Positions 1-9,824 are shown, counted from the first letter of the stretch. The stretch is DNA of 27,500 bases from Prorocentrum cordatum (GCA_963575745.1 CAUYUJ010014178.1:201591-229090); one strand, 5' to 3'. Made by a program: numbers and translations. The notes: a model not told the origin generated them from the sequence alone.

Positions 1-243
1 GCCAAGGAGGCGGCGGTGGAGAAGCGGAAGGTCATCCAGCAGGAGGCCAAGAAGAGGAAGTTGGCATCAGGAGAGCCCACAGCCCCAGCCCCCAAGGCGG
101 CAGCGGAGGCGGCGGATCCCCCAGCGGCAGCGGCGGCAGCAGGAGGCAACGCCGCCGCCAGTGCCAGCGAGGCCGAGGCACATCTGGCCAGCAGGCGCGC
201 CGCGCAGGGTGCTGCGGGGGCAGGCGGCCCCCCGCCGCACTAG
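1..243 (+). pseudogene. LINE A: low-complexity Lys/Ala-rich stretch upstream of the endonuclease
   Basis: The frame is open from the window edge to a TAG at 241-243. It reads as a lysine/glutamate-rich segment with a KKRK cluster near residue 17, resembling a nuclear localisation signal, followed by an Ala/Pro/Gly-rich run. After the stop the same frame leads straight into the EEP endonuclease at about 295, so this is probably the N-terminal part of the same polyprotein, broken by a nonsense change. No ATG is visible and the true start lies outside the window. The assignment rests only on frame continuity and position. Confidence 0.4.
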
Positions 244-294
244 GGGCGCGCGCGGGGGCGACGGCGGCAGGATGTTGGCGACGCCGCCGCCCGC

Positions 295-1090
295 GAGCGC
301 ACGCTCCTCTGCGCCAACATCTCAAAGTGGGGTCCCACAGCACGGCTGTGGCTGATGCAGCAGGGCATCGGGGGCAAAGGGTTCGACATGATGGCGCTGC
401 AGGAGATGCACGTTCCACGTGCCAAGATCGAGGACGCGGAGCTAGACCTGTGCAAGATGGGGTACAGGGCCACATGCGCCGCGGCCAGAGACAGCGCACG
501 CTCGGAGAAAGGCTGCTGCGGGGGAACGGCAGCGATCTCCAAGGGGCACCTGCGCGTCACCAGCTTCAGACACATGGCAAGAGCTCGGCAGGTCTCGAAT
601 GCCACAGCTGACATTCGACGAGGCGCTGAACGAGCAGGGGGGTTCGACATGTGTGACTGGACCCCAGTCACTTGGCACCTGAAGGGGGGCGACGCTCACA
701 GTCATCAGCCTCTACCTGGACTGCAACGAGTCGTTGGTGGATGGCATCAACAGCCGCAAGCTCACGGCCTTGGCCGCGTTCATCAAGACGCTGCAAGGGG
801 CGTGGGTGGTCTGCGGCGACTTCAACACCGACCCGAAGACATTCTGGGAGGTGGGCTGGCCGAAGGCGATGGGAGCGAGTGCAATCATCTCATTGCCAGA
901 AGACCAGCGCACCTGCTTCCTCGCAGAGCAGGAGCCCTCCCACATCGACTTCGCGATGGCGAACGAGGCAGGCAGCAAGCTGATCGCAGGAGTCGAGGGC
1001 GTCTACGACGCACCGTGGAAGCCACACATCGGGCTGAAGTTCACCATCCGAGGGCAAGGACTACAGACCCAGTGCAGAACGCTAAACCTG
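295..1090 (+). pseudogene. LINE A: EEP (APE-like) endonuclease domain, frameshifted
   Basis: This is the endonuclease that would nick target DNA to prime reverse transcription. The first half (295 to about 682) holds the N-terminal catalytic region (LLCANISKWG), the catalytic glutamate in LQEMH (Glu codon 403-405) and a GG-containing strand before ISKGHL. The second half continues one frame over, from about 689: TVISLYLDCNE, then GDFN (815-826, Asp and Asn of the EEP fold), then SHIDFAMAN and a final KPHIGL with the histidine kept. The frame change falls in a run of six G at about 685-689, a likely slippage or sequencing-error site. All recognisable catalytic positions survive, so this domain could be restored by one base. 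Upstream is a stop at 241. Downstream is a linker rich in Lys, Asp and Glu. Confidence 0.8.
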
Positions 1091-1451
1091 CCGAAGGCGT
1101 TCCCGCGCCCACCGAGGAAGGGCAAGGCGCCCAACCCAACAAGCAAGAGGACGAAGAGGAGACTGCAGGCCAAGGCCATTGAGGAGGCCAAGGCAAGCGC
1201 TGCAGGAAAGCAGATCGTGGAAGGCAGAGGCCAGAACACCGAGCTCCTGGGCGACGAGCGCTGGGAGGCGCTCACACCAGTGGCAGGCTGGACCAGCTTC
1301 CCGTCCACCGAGACCGTGGAGGTCGGCCAGGGCGACGCGCCCAGGCCCCCGTCTCAACCCTGCCCCCCCTGCACCGTCGGCCTGGATCCTCTGGGCGGGC
1401 ACGGGGGACTTGGAAGAGACGGCCCAGAGGCCCGCGTGTTCGGCGAGTACA

Positions 1452-2057
1452 GACACCAGATGGATGACGACGAGGTCGACGTGTTCGCCGACCTGGACCA
1501 TGAGGATGAGGCCGAGGCGATCAGGATGTGCGACGAGCACGTCCAGGACCTGGTGCTAAACTACACGCGGCAGGGGCGTCAGAACGCAAATCCCACAACG
1601 GTGCTCCTCGAGCCGTCTGTGGGTTCAACTTCGCCGGGAAGCTTTGCGAATACTGGCGACAGGGGCCCCAGCCCAAACCGGCGTCAGATCGCAAGCCCCG
1701 CCTCGGCGCTCCTCGAGCCGTCGGTGGGCAGGTCTTCGCCGCACAGCACATGTAGACACCGGATGGGCGACGACGAGGCCGACGTGTTCGCCAACCTGGA
1801 CTCTGAGGCCGAGGCCGAAGCGATCAGGATGTGCGACGAGAACGGTCAGGACTTGGAGCTAAAGTACACGCAGCAGGGGCGTCAGAACGCAAACCCACAA
1901 CGGTGCACCTCGAGCCGTCTGCGGGTTCAACGTCGCCTGGAAGCTTTGCTAACACTGGTGTACGCGACCCCAGCCCAAGCAGGCGTCAGATCGCAAGTCC
2001 CACCTCGGTGCTCCTCGAGCCGACGGTGGGCAGGTCGTCGCCACTCAGCACAGGCAG
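1452..2057 (+). repeat. 303-nt in-frame tandem duplication with LEPSVG-type sub-repeats
   Basis: Two copies, starting at 1452 and 1755, are offset by exactly 303 nt (101 codons). Each codes for an acidic stretch (DDEVDVFADLD versus DDEADVFANLD), then IRMCDE, then a peptide repeat. The short motif R-Q-x-A-x-P followed by LEPSVG and S-S/T-P occurs five times in the combined reading: twice per copy, plus a shorter fifth after the second copy (to about 2115). The second copy lost one T after about 1890 (AAATCCC became AAACCC), which moves the frame. The function is unknown. Such repeats are not part of standard LINE architecture. Confidence 0.8.
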
Positions 2058-2119
2058 CACCGACAGGCGTCAGAGCGCAAATCCCGCTACGCCAGAGCCG
2101 TCGGTGGGCTCGTCGTCAC

Positions 2120-3039
2120 CAGGGCACGAAGACAAGCAGTGCCAGGGCACGACAGCCATGGGAGACCTCTGGACTATGATGGAGATGGCAGCGGAGACAC
2201 CACTTGAGGCAGATGTACCTGAATACATCGCCAAGTGCGCCGCTTTCAAGGCGACCGCTGACTCTGCCATCGACCTCAGCCAAAGCTTCGCAGCCACCAT
2301 GAACACGATGGAGCACTTCTACTGCATGGCCTACCACATCGACCCACGAGGATATTCCCCACGTGCATGGGTAAAGAAAAGCATGAGACAAGAGAGAGGT
2401 GCGCCAACCGCAGAGCCGACAGGTGGAGCAGAGCCGAGAACACCCTGTCGCTGCTGGCGAGGCTGCGGCGGCGCAACAAGGACGTGCGGCAGCAGCTCCA
2501 CCTGGAGGCCACGGGCAAGCACCTCGCATACGACGGCCTCCCGAACACGAGCGAGAAGGCATCGGACACGGCCAAGCTACACAGAGATATCTGGAGGACA
2601 CGATTGGCGGACTTGAGTGAAGTAAGTCGACACCGACGTGATCCAGGGCATGGCAATGCAGGCAGAGGACGAAAAGAGTAATGCAACCAAGAGGGACCTC
2701 AAGGAGAACTCGAGGGCCTTCGGACAGTGGCTTGCGCTTGCGGAGAAAGACCTTGGAGTCCTTCACCGAATAACAAAGCCGTCGCCGAGGAGAGAGGAGG
2801 AGGTTGTCACCGATGACGGGGTGCCCGACTGCCCCACCAAGATAGTGGACGAGAAAGCCAAGTCGTTCCACAACATCTGGAAGTGCGACAGGATGAAGCA
2901 CGAGCAGCACACAGAGATCCTCCAGCGGCTACGTGAGCGCGCCAAGGCCGAGCAGGCCGCTGAGTGGTCACTCGAGGACTTGGACGAGGCGCTCAGGGGC
3001 GAGCCAGACAAGGGCAAGGGCATCGACATGCTTGTGTGA
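2120..3039 (+). pseudogene. LINE A: linker between endonuclease and RT
   Basis: Three reading-frame segments join into one plausible protein. The first (about 2120-2395) includes DLWTMMEMAAETPLEADV and a helical stretch. The second (2395-2630) is Arg/Lys-rich (SRAENTLSLLARLRRRNK). The third (2635-3039) contains WKCDRMKHEQHTEILQRL, then WSLEDLDEALR and KGKGID, ending at a TGA (3037-3039). The W-S-L-E-x-L-x-x-A-L then K-G-x-D pattern resembles the segment just before the RT palm in LINE polyproteins. The frame changes at about 2395 (a GA-rich run) and about 2635, and the stop, are lesions. No catalytic role is assigned. Confidence 0.6.
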
Positions 3040-4300
3040 TCGGGCATCCGCAGGCTGCCGCCAGAGGGCCGCCAGAGGATCGTCGAGCTCTTCAACGCAT
3101 GCGAGCACGCGCTCGCATGGCCGTGGCAGCTGCTGCGCGAGATCGCGATGCTGGCCCCCAAGCCCGCAAAGGGCGACAGGGCCCTAGCCTTGCTCCCGCA
3201 GATGGTGCGCTGCTGGGAGCTGCTGCGCAGGCCTGCGGTGAGGCGATGGGCCAAGCAGCAGAAGCGGGAATGGGACGCTGCAGTTGCAGGCAACAGCTGC
3301 CTGCGCGAGGCAATGCGCAGAGTGATATGCGACGAGTGCTGCGACGCGCTGAAGCTCGCCCACGGCAACCTGCTCGCGGACATCGAGAAGTTCTACGACA
3401 GCCTCCAGCTCGATTGCGCCATCGAGGCAGGCCTGCGGATGGACTTCCGCCCCCGCCTGCTGGTGATGATGCTGCTGCAGCACTCGGCAACAAGAGTGAT
3501 ACGCTGGAAAGGAGCATACTCGACTCCGACCTGGGCAGACAGATCGTTGCTGGCAAGATCGAGGCACTCGATCAACCTGGCCAAGACGGTGGTCTACTCC
3601 ATCCCCGGGAGGTTGCTAGAGGCCTCGCAGGCGCTGCCCAAGCCGATGCCGAAGGCCTGGTTCGACGACATCAGCATCCGCAGCATGGGCAGCGCAGAGG
3701 CAGTCGAGAAAGAGCTAACGGCAGTCGCAGGGGGGCTCCGAGACGGACTCCAAGGCCAGGGGCTCTCGCTTGCGGACAATGCGGTCATCTTCAGCTCCAT
3801 CTTCCGCACCACCAAGAGGGTCCAGAAGGCGCTGCGAGCGAAGAACATCTCGGTCCAGGCCGTCACGGAGGGCAGGGACCTAGGCGTCGATAGAGGCGCG
3901 AAGGGCACGCTGAGGAGGGCCACACACAGGCAGCGGACGCAGAGAGCGTTCACACGCTGTGGCGCAGTGGGCCTGAAGATGAGGAGGCTGCAGCTGAGGA
4001 GGAGGAGATGCGTACTTCACCAAGGCGCAGTCGCATCCTACATGTACGGCACGACGGTGCACGGCATGGCCCCTTGGGCGAGTCAGAAGGCGCGGTGCAG
4101 GCATGCGCAGGCGCTTAGGCGCCCGTGGCCAGGCAGGTGCATCACCGCGTTCTTGGCGCTGGAGGGAGCAGACCCCGCGATCGCGTCGGTGAAGGCGCAG
4201 CTGAAGACTTGGTTCGAGGTCTGGGCCAGGAGCCCCGACACCAGGGACCAGGTCAACTTCCAGCTGCTGAAGCTGAGAAGAGGTGGCAAGCTCGAAAAGG
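3040..4300 (+). pseudogene. LINE A: reverse transcriptase domain
   Basis: This would copy the element RNA at the nicked target. The open frame continues directly after the TGA at 3037. RT motif A is LLADIEKFYDSL (first catalytic Asp codon 3379-3381, second in FYD). A motif B-like segment is near RSLLARSRHSINLAK. Motif C is FDD at 3661-3669, so the catalytic aspartates are intact although the usual aromatic/Ala residue is Phe. Later segments GLSLADNAVIFSS and EGRDLGVDRGAKG fit RT motifs D/E and the thumb of LINE-type enzymes. The segment ends where the frame slips at about 4290. Apart from the preceding stop and this slip, about 1.2 kb is uninterrupted, which suggests moderate age. Confidence 0.8.
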
Positions 4301-4840
4301 ACCGCTCGCAAGCCTCATCCTCCTGCTGTGGGAAGTGGGCTGGGACTCCAGAGGGCCAGACATCTGGATCGACAGAAACGGCGACTATGGGAAGTTCAGC
4401 ACCGAGGACCAGGGCGGCGACTACTCGGAGATAGTAGACGCGTTCCTGCAGGACATCCAGGACCAGTTGTGGGAGAGAGCCGCACAGCACCACAACGGAG
4501 GAGGGCTACAGCGCGGCGCAGACGTGACGGACCTCAAGAAGCACCTCGGGCAGCTCGCGAAGAAAGAACACCACGGCACCTACGGCGCGCTCCTCACAGC
4601 GGCGTGCGCAGGTACCTGGACGCGAAGACGGAAACACGAGACCTTCGGCGGCGAGGAGGCCATGTGCGAATGCGGGAGGCCCGAGGACGACGAGCACAGG
4701 ATCTGGGGCGACTGCACCGCCAGGGAAGATTGCGAGGCCATCCGCAAGACCGAGGGCCTGGCGAGAAGGGCGCGCGTCGGAGCCAAGGAGAACCCCGCGT
4801 TCCGGCCGAGGGGCATCGCGCCGAAGAGTGGTCCACGCCC
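4290..4840 (+). pseudogene. LINE A: post-RT region with Cys/His module
   Basis: The frame shifts by one relative to the RT at about 4290 (AGAAGAGGTGGCAAG). The protein then reads LILLLWEVGWDSRGPDIW, an acidic helix region (DGYSEIVDAFLQDIQDQLW-like), and a CxC plus HRIWGDC motif at about 4666-4715. C-x-C followed by H-x-x-x-x-C is the zinc-binding pattern often found between RT and RNase H in LINE polyproteins. This segment therefore links the RT to the RNase H that follows in another frame. The evidence is motif and position only. Confidence 0.55.
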
Positions 4841-6520
4841 CCGAGGTGCGACACCGAGCACATCGAGCACACCACAGGCGCCTGCATCACCCCAGACAGG
4901 CTGTGCGCAAGTGAGGGAGGCGAGCTCGCAGGCTGCGGCGACGGCTCAGGAGGCGAGTACAGCGCGGATGAGAGGTATTGCAGATGCGGCTGGGGCTGGG
5001 TGCTACTGCACGAAGGTGAAGACACCGACGGGATAGCGGGCGCCCGTTTCGGTCCGCTGCCAGGGCCAAGGCAGACCAACAATAGAGCGGAGCTCTTCAG
5101 CCTGATCAGCTTCGTCAACTCGACAGAGGGCAAGGTCAGCTTCTGGACGGACAGCGAGGTCACGTGCACAGGCTGGGCTGCAAGGCGCGAGGAGACCAAG
5201 GGGCTCGGCTGCATCAACGGCGACCTGTGGCACCAGCTCGCTGAGGCGATACGCAAGAGAGGTGGCGACCGCAGCGGCATCAGCGTGCACCACCTCAACA
5301 GCCACATGACGGAGCTGGAGGCCAGAGAGAAAGGCATCGCACGGCGAATATGGGCAGGCAACAAGGCGGCAGACGAGTACGCAGCGGCAGGCGCCAAGAC
5401 CCACGCGATCAGCGACACCGAGATGAGCTGCTACGAGTGGGTGAGGGCGACGGCGCACTTGGTCAGGCAGAGGATCGCAGCCACCACGAAGGACGCACTC
5501 ACCAGACGGCCGCCAGAGGAAGCGGATATGCGAGAGGCACGACGAGCCCATGCCAAGCGGATGAGGCAGAATACGCTGAGGAAGAAGGACCTGCTCGGCG
5601 ACAACCACCAGCGAAGGCCCGCTTCTCAGCACGTCCTGAAGCGGGACCGTCGGGGCACAGGTTGGACATGCCTCTGCTGCTGGGAGTCGGCCAGCAGCAC
5701 TACCATGGCGAAGAACATCCACGGATGGCTGACGCAGACCTGCAGCGGACCTCCGCCCCCGACGGCACTCACGGTCACGAAGTACGGGGTCGAGTCGCAC
5801 CACGCGCGCAAGCTGAGGCGGCTCTGGAGGCACAACCGATGGTTCTGCGAGAACTGCGGAGGAGCCACCACAGAGCTGATCGCCAAGAAGCTGCAGGAGC
5901 CCTGCTGCGGACACACGGCGTGCGACAGCGGGCGCTACAGGCCCCAGCGCTGGCTGAAGCAAGCGGCGTGCGAGAAAGGCACTTGCGACATGCCCGCCGA
6001 GGAGTGCACCGAGGAGGAGCCCCAAGCGGAGGAGCTGGAGGAGGCCAGCAGCAGCCAGAGCACGGAGGTCGACGCGGCGGGGGGCACAAGTGGTGTTTCC
6101 TGGCGAAATAAACCGGAAGAGCCACCCCGTCGCTTGCGGGTGAAGTGCCGAGGCGACGCTGCGAGTGCAGAGGCAGAGGCTGAGGCAGGCGAGCCAGACC
6201 TTCCCCCACCTCTGATCGCCCCAGGTGTGGCCAGGGGCCCCGCAAGGCGGGATAATGGGTGGAGGGCCGAGCTGGCCAGGCGCAGGGCGGAGAAGGAGGA
6301 GGCTGCAGCGAGAGCGCGAGGCGCCGCGGCGGCAGAGGAGCAGGAGGCAGCCAGCGGCAGCCAGACACGGAGTCCGATGCGGCGGGGGGCACAAGTGGTG
6401 TTTCCTGGCGAAATAAACAGGAAGAGCCACCCCGCCGCCAGCGAGCGAGGCGCCGAGGCGACATCGCTGGCGCAGAGGCAAAGGCTGAGGCAGGCGAGCC
6501 AGGCCCCCCCCCACCTCTGA
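4811..6520 (+). pseudogene. LINE A: RNase HI domain plus C-terminal Cys-rich modules
   Basis: RNase H would remove template RNA after first-strand synthesis. The four catalytic acids are present in order: Asp in DGSGG (4940-4942), Glu in NNRAE (5090-5092), Asp in WTDSE (5150-5152) and Asp in NKAADEYA (5372-5374). Downstream is a second cysteine-rich module: CLCCWE near 5670, then WFCENCGG near 5840 and CCGH near 5905. Its C-x2-C pairs suggest one or two zinc sites. The frame stays open for over 1.6 kb, the longest intact stretch of LINE A, and ends in the 3' tandem duplication with a TGA at 6518-6520. Several long minus-strand frames overlap it and are shadows. Confidence 0.8.
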
Positions 6521-6650
6521 GTGCCCCAGGTGTGGCCAGGGGCCCCGCGAGGCGGGATATTGGGGAGAGGGCCGAGCTGGCCAGGCGCAGGGCGGAGACA
6601 GAGAGGAGACCCGAAAGGCCAGAAAGCGAACGACGCAGAGATGAATAACC
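6081..6650 (+). repeat. 305-nt tandem duplication at the 3' end of LINE A
   Basis: Matching blocks are offset by 305 nt. The block GGCACAAGTGGTGTTTCC recurs at about 6083 and 6388, and the block around CCCCAGGTGTGGCCAGG recurs near 6219 and 6524. The second copy stops at about 6650. Because 305 is not a multiple of three, the second copy is read in another frame and the RNase H frame terminates inside it. Similarity is high by eye, so the duplication is younger than most lesions in the element. Confidence 0.8.
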
Positions 6651-6654
6651 AGTA

Positions 6655-7262
6655 GTGAGGAGGCTTCTGGACGCGACCGCCGCCGCCGCTCCAGCACCGA
6701 CGCCAGCGCCGACTCCAGCCCACCCAGCAGCCGCAGAGGACACAGCCGAGGAGGAGGCAGCGCAACGCGAGGCCTCGCGAGCGCTGCTGGAGGCAGAAAG
6801 GAGGAGAGCTGCTCGCCCGCCGCCCGAGGCCAGGCCGACCAGAGCGGCGGCTGTCGGCCCGCTCCTGGCGCTGGGCGAACTTCATCGGCTGCTGGACGGA
6901 GGCGGAGGAGAACGGCCTGCAGGGCGGGACCACAGGGCCACGCGACACGGAGCTGATGGCAGAAGAAGTGGTCCTCCCCGCCCCGCAGCAGAAGGACAAG
7001 GCTGCGGAGTCGCCTGAGAGGAGGGGCCGAGGTCGGCCGAGCGGCGCTGGGGGCAGCGCTGACCCGCGCGCGCGCGCCGATTGCGCGCCCGCGCGGGCGA
7101 GCCACGACGTGGCGGCTCGAAAGAGCTCGGGAAAGAGCTCCTCAGGCTTTCTATGGTCTGACTGGAGCCTAACGGAGGGATTCAAATGGCAGTCCTCCGT
7201 CACCACCTTGCCCCAGTGTGCACCAGCACCAGGCCGTACTGTCGCACCATTAGGCATGGCAC
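6655..7262. other. GC-rich tail of LINE A without a recognisable domain
   Basis: An open frame of about 120 codons (6655-7017) gives only Ala/Pro/Arg/Glu low complexity. After a run of CG dinucleotides near 7060-7090, composition becomes more mixed (7140-7260). I see no poly(A), short tandem tail or target-site duplication that would mark the element end. Confidence 0.35.
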
Positions 7263-7843
7263 TGTAGGTGGATCAGGCTACCGGCGCCACGGTGGGGACA
7301 TTCGTTGAGGAGTATGCCCAGGTGGCTTCAGACCCTACGGTATCCCTATCCACCGAGAGCGGTGGGGATATCCATGGCCCCTCCACGATCGGAATTCCAC
7401 CGGCTTCCAGACCCTGGGTTCTTTACGCAATGGTTCCTTTACCCGGTGCCCGCACCGTATGGGCAGGATACGGCACGTGGACCAGGCCAGCGGCGCTCCC
7501 AATGGCTGCCCCGGCCCTACGTGTCAGCCACGATGGACGCTCCCGCCCACCGTGCTCTCACGGGTGGGGGCCATTGGGAAGCTGGGCCCACCATCGGGGC
7601 CTTGGCGCCGCAAAGCCGCATCACATCAGGTCTTCTTCCTCCTCCTCGTTCGTTTCCCCCCTTCAGGAAGACAGATCTCGGGTTCGGAGGAGGGGGTTGG
7701 GAGAATCGAGGATGTCCTAACCCGTAGACGGTCGAAGGTACCGTGCATCACATCCGAATGTCATTGTGCCTGCCCTTCATCCTCCCAGCCCCCATTCTTC
7801 CAACACGACGGTTGTTCTCCTCGCCACCCCTCCTCCCTCTCCC

Positions 7844-8087
7844 CTCTGATGGGCCCCGCCCCCGCCGCTAACGTTCTCGGGCTTGCGAGCCTCTTCCCCG
7901 CGGGGCTGTCCCAGCCTGACCTCCCTCTCCCACTCCGTTCCCTCCTGCTCCCGGCCGGGGGCGTGCTCTCTCCCCCCTTTTTCCCTCTCGCCCTCTGATG
8001 GTTCCCGCCCCCACCGGTAACGCTTTCGGGCTCGCGAGCCTCTGCCCCGAGGGGCTGTCCTGGCCCAACCTCCCTCCCCCACTTCGG
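7844..8087. repeat. Direct duplication of a ~95-nt block, offset ~149 nt
   Basis: The block at about 7844-7937 (CTCTGATGGG, then CCCGCCCCCGCCG, then GCGAGCCTCTTCCCCG) recurs at about 7993-8087 with scattered substitutions. Both copies run CTCTGATGG, cccgcccccrccg, TCGGGCT.GCGAGCCTC, CCCCG.GGGGCTGTCC. About 55 nt of unrelated pyrimidine-rich sequence separates them. Confidence 0.7.
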
Positions 8088-8117
8088 CGGCGAGCCCAGG
8101 GGGAAAGTGAGAAAGAG

Positions 8118-8195
8118 GAAGGCCAGCGGCCTTCCGAGCCTTCCGAGAAGGCCCGCCCCCTCTGCATTCCCGCCGTGGCTCGCCGCCGATCACCG
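8118..8195. repeat. Dispersed repeat family 2, copy 1 (second copy 9692-9765)
   Basis: The blocks CTTCCGAGCCTTC, GAGAAGG, CCGCCCC and GGCTCGCCGCCGA appear in the same order and spacing here and at about 9692-9765. The two copies are in the same orientation 1.57 kb apart. Function unknown. Confidence 0.65.
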
Positions 8196-8431
8196 CTCTC
8201 CCTTCTGCTCTCGGCTTGTGCCGTGCCCGTCTCCTTCGGGCGTCACGTAATGAGGGGGCGGCGCATGGGGAGGGTGACGAAAGGTGCACCTCTCGTGCGC
8301 TTCAGGGGCCCTATGGGGGCCCCCTGGGGCCCAAAAGGGGTGCGAAAGATGGAAGTTTCTTCGCCCGCTCCCCGTTCCCAGACCCGTCTCGACCCGTTCC
8401 CTGGAACCCGTGTTTCATCACGAGTCGTTTT

Positions 8432-8476
8432 TTGACGGTCCCGAGGACTGGCGAAGGCCCCCGGAGGCCGAAAACA
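8432..8476. repeat. Dispersed repeat family 1, copy 1 (others at ~9476 and ~9825)
   Basis: The core TTTGACGGTCCCGAGG, then GGCGAAGGCCCCCGGAGGCC, recurs at about 9476-9520 and 9825-9870 on the same strand. Copies 2 and 3 share further upstream sequence (CCCCGGGGCCG). The three members are diverged, so this is an old local family rather than a recent tandem array. Confidence 0.65.
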
Positions 8477-8562
8477 GCGAACAAAATGATCGTCGCGATT
8501 TTTCCCAACCATCCTGTGGTGTTGGGTCTTCGTTTTGAAAGGACGGTCCCCGCGTTCCTCCT

Positions 8563-8663
8563 CTCCTCCTCCTCCTCCTCCTCCTCCTCCTCCTCCTCCT
8601 CCTCCTCCTCCTCCTCCTCCCCTTCCTTCTCCCCCCTCCTCCTCATTCTCCTCCTCCTCCTCC
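8563..8663. repeat. (TCC)n microsatellite
   Basis: A near-uninterrupted TCC trinucleotide run (about 8567-8620) continues imperfectly to 8663 and abuts the 90-nt array. Confidence 0.9.
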
Positions 8664-9320
8664 TCACACGTTTCGTGGCCCCATAGGGAGCTCCACCGAA
8701 GGCCCCAGTGGCACCGTCCACATGCGTCCGTCACACCCATGTCGGCGCACCCCTCACACGTTTCGTGGCCGCATAGGGGGCTCCACCCAAAGCCCCAGTG
8801 GCACTGTCCACATGCGCCCGCCACACCCATGTCGGCACACCCCTCACACGTCTCGTGGCCCCGGGAGCTCCACCGAAGGCCCCAGTGCCACCGTCCACAT
8901 GCGTCCGCCTGACCCATGTCGGCAGACCCCTCACACGTTTCGCGGCCGCATAGGGAGCTCCACCGAAGGCCCCAGTGCCACCGTCCACATGCGTCCGCCA
9001 CACCCATTTCGGCACACCCCTCACATATTCCGTGTCCTCATAGGGAACTCCACCCAAGGCCCCAGAGGCACCGTCCACATGCGTCCGCCTCACCCATGTC
9101 GGCACACCCCTCACATGTTTCGTGGCCCCACAGGGAGCTCCACCGAAGGCCCCAGTGCCACCGTCCACATGCGTCCGCCACACCCACGTCGGCACACCCC
9201 TCACACGCTTCGCGGCCCCATACGGAGCTCCACTGGCACCGTCCACATGCGTCCGCCACACCACTTTGGGCACACGCCTCACACGTCTCGTGGCCCTATA
9301 GGGAGCTCAACCGAAGATGA
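8664..9320. repeat. 90-nt tandem array, about 7 copies
   Basis: TCACACG or TCACATR marks successive unit starts at 8664, 8754, 8844, 8931, 9021, 9111, 9201 and 9279. Spacing is 90, 90, 87, 90, 90, 90 and 78. Each unit carries CGTGGCC, then AGGGAGCTCCACC, then CACCGTCCACATGCG, then CACCCATGTCGGC. The third unit lost 3 nt and the seventh about 12 nt, both multiples of three. The array is therefore open in more than one frame on both strands, as a 30-residue peptide repeat. No frame is clearly favoured, so I annotate it as a minisatellite. Confidence 0.9.
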
Positions 9321-9475
9321 TACTCACGACTGCGGTGCGCACAGCTGCATATGGTTGGGTCTCTCGCCAGGCTAATGTTTGATGACTCGAGGGGGTCCGG
9401 ATTCTTCGATCCCGTCCCTGGCATTGTGCCCGCCAGGGGCCTCTTCCCCGGGGCCGGTCTTGCGCCCTGAATCGC

Positions 9476-9520
9476 TTTGACGGTCCCGGGGCCCGGCGAG
9501 GGCCCCCAGAGGCCGAACAT
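9476..9520. repeat. Dispersed repeat family 1, copy 2
   Basis: TTTGACGGTCCCGGGGCCCG, then GAGGGCCCCCAGAGGCCGAAC. Compare the members at 8432 and 9825. Confidence 0.65.
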
Positions 9521-9691
9521 TATACGACACACCTACGTCTCGAGCTTCTCGAGAGGGTGGAGGTTTGGGCTTAATCGACGGCGGGCGAGGGGGGGAACTG
9601 AGAATGCGGCGGGGCTTCTCAGAAGCCCTCCGGCCTTCTGAGGAGAAGTTTTCTGCGTCTTCGCGGAAGGCTGAGGAAACTGTTCAGAAGG

Positions 9692-9765
9692 CTGGGGGAC
9701 TTCCGAGCCTTCTGAGAAGGTCCGCCCCTTCTCACTTCCCCCGCAGGGCTCGCCGCCGAAGGTTG
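9692..9765. repeat. Dispersed repeat family 2, copy 2
   Basis: CTTCCGAGCCTTCTGAGAAG, then CCGCCCCTTCT, then GGGCTCGCCGCCGA. Compare the copy at 8118-8195. Confidence 0.65.
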
Positions 9766-9824
9766 GAGGCCCACGACCTCTTGACCACTTCCCCGGGGCC
9801 GCTCTTTCGTCCCGCGCCGTTTTC

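Larger units (their letters stand above)
1..7020 (+). mobile_element. LINE A: decayed non-LTR retrotransposon (EEP - RT - RNase H)
   Basis: Domain remnants lie in the order expected of a LINE ORF2: EEP endonuclease (about 295-1090), a linker with duplicated peptide repeats, reverse transcriptase (about 3040-4300), a cysteine/histidine module, RNase HI (about 4900-5420) and a further cysteine-rich module. The left end is cut by the window and the right end is soft. I see no poly(A) or target-site duplication near 7.0 kb. Frame changes at about 683, 1891, 2395, 2635, 4290 and 4810, plus stops at 241 and 3037, make it a pseudo-element, unless some are assembly errors. The order EEP, RT, RNase H matches LINE clades that carry RNase H. 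The clade cannot be fixed without a tree. Confidence 0.85.
7263..8562. other. No gene seen; pyrimidine-rich spacer
   Basis: No reading frame here shows a recognisable domain. The first 500 nt are mixed sequence. From about 7620 it is strongly C/T-rich, with the duplicated block at 7844-8087. A member of a dispersed repeat family starts near 8432. Confidence 0.4.

Noticed and set aside
6107-6417. AATAAA polyadenylation signals at 6107 and 6412
   Set aside because: They lie inside a duplicated coding segment, and dinoflagellates are not known to rely on AATAAA.
5003-7105. A 700-codon minus-strand open frame (and others of 322 and 440 codons nearby)
   Set aside because: It lies antiparallel to the RNase H frame with its conserved catalytic residues, shows only Arg/Leu/Ala/Pro-rich composition and no motif. 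Such shadow frames are expected in GC-rich DNA.
8664-9320. CRISPR array
   Set aside because: Units are contiguous 90-nt tandem repeats without unique spacers, in a eukaryotic genome.
8535-9375. Repeat protein encoded by the 90-nt array
   Set aside because: The unit is a multiple of three, so several frames on both strands are open automatically; no frame stands out by composition or motif.
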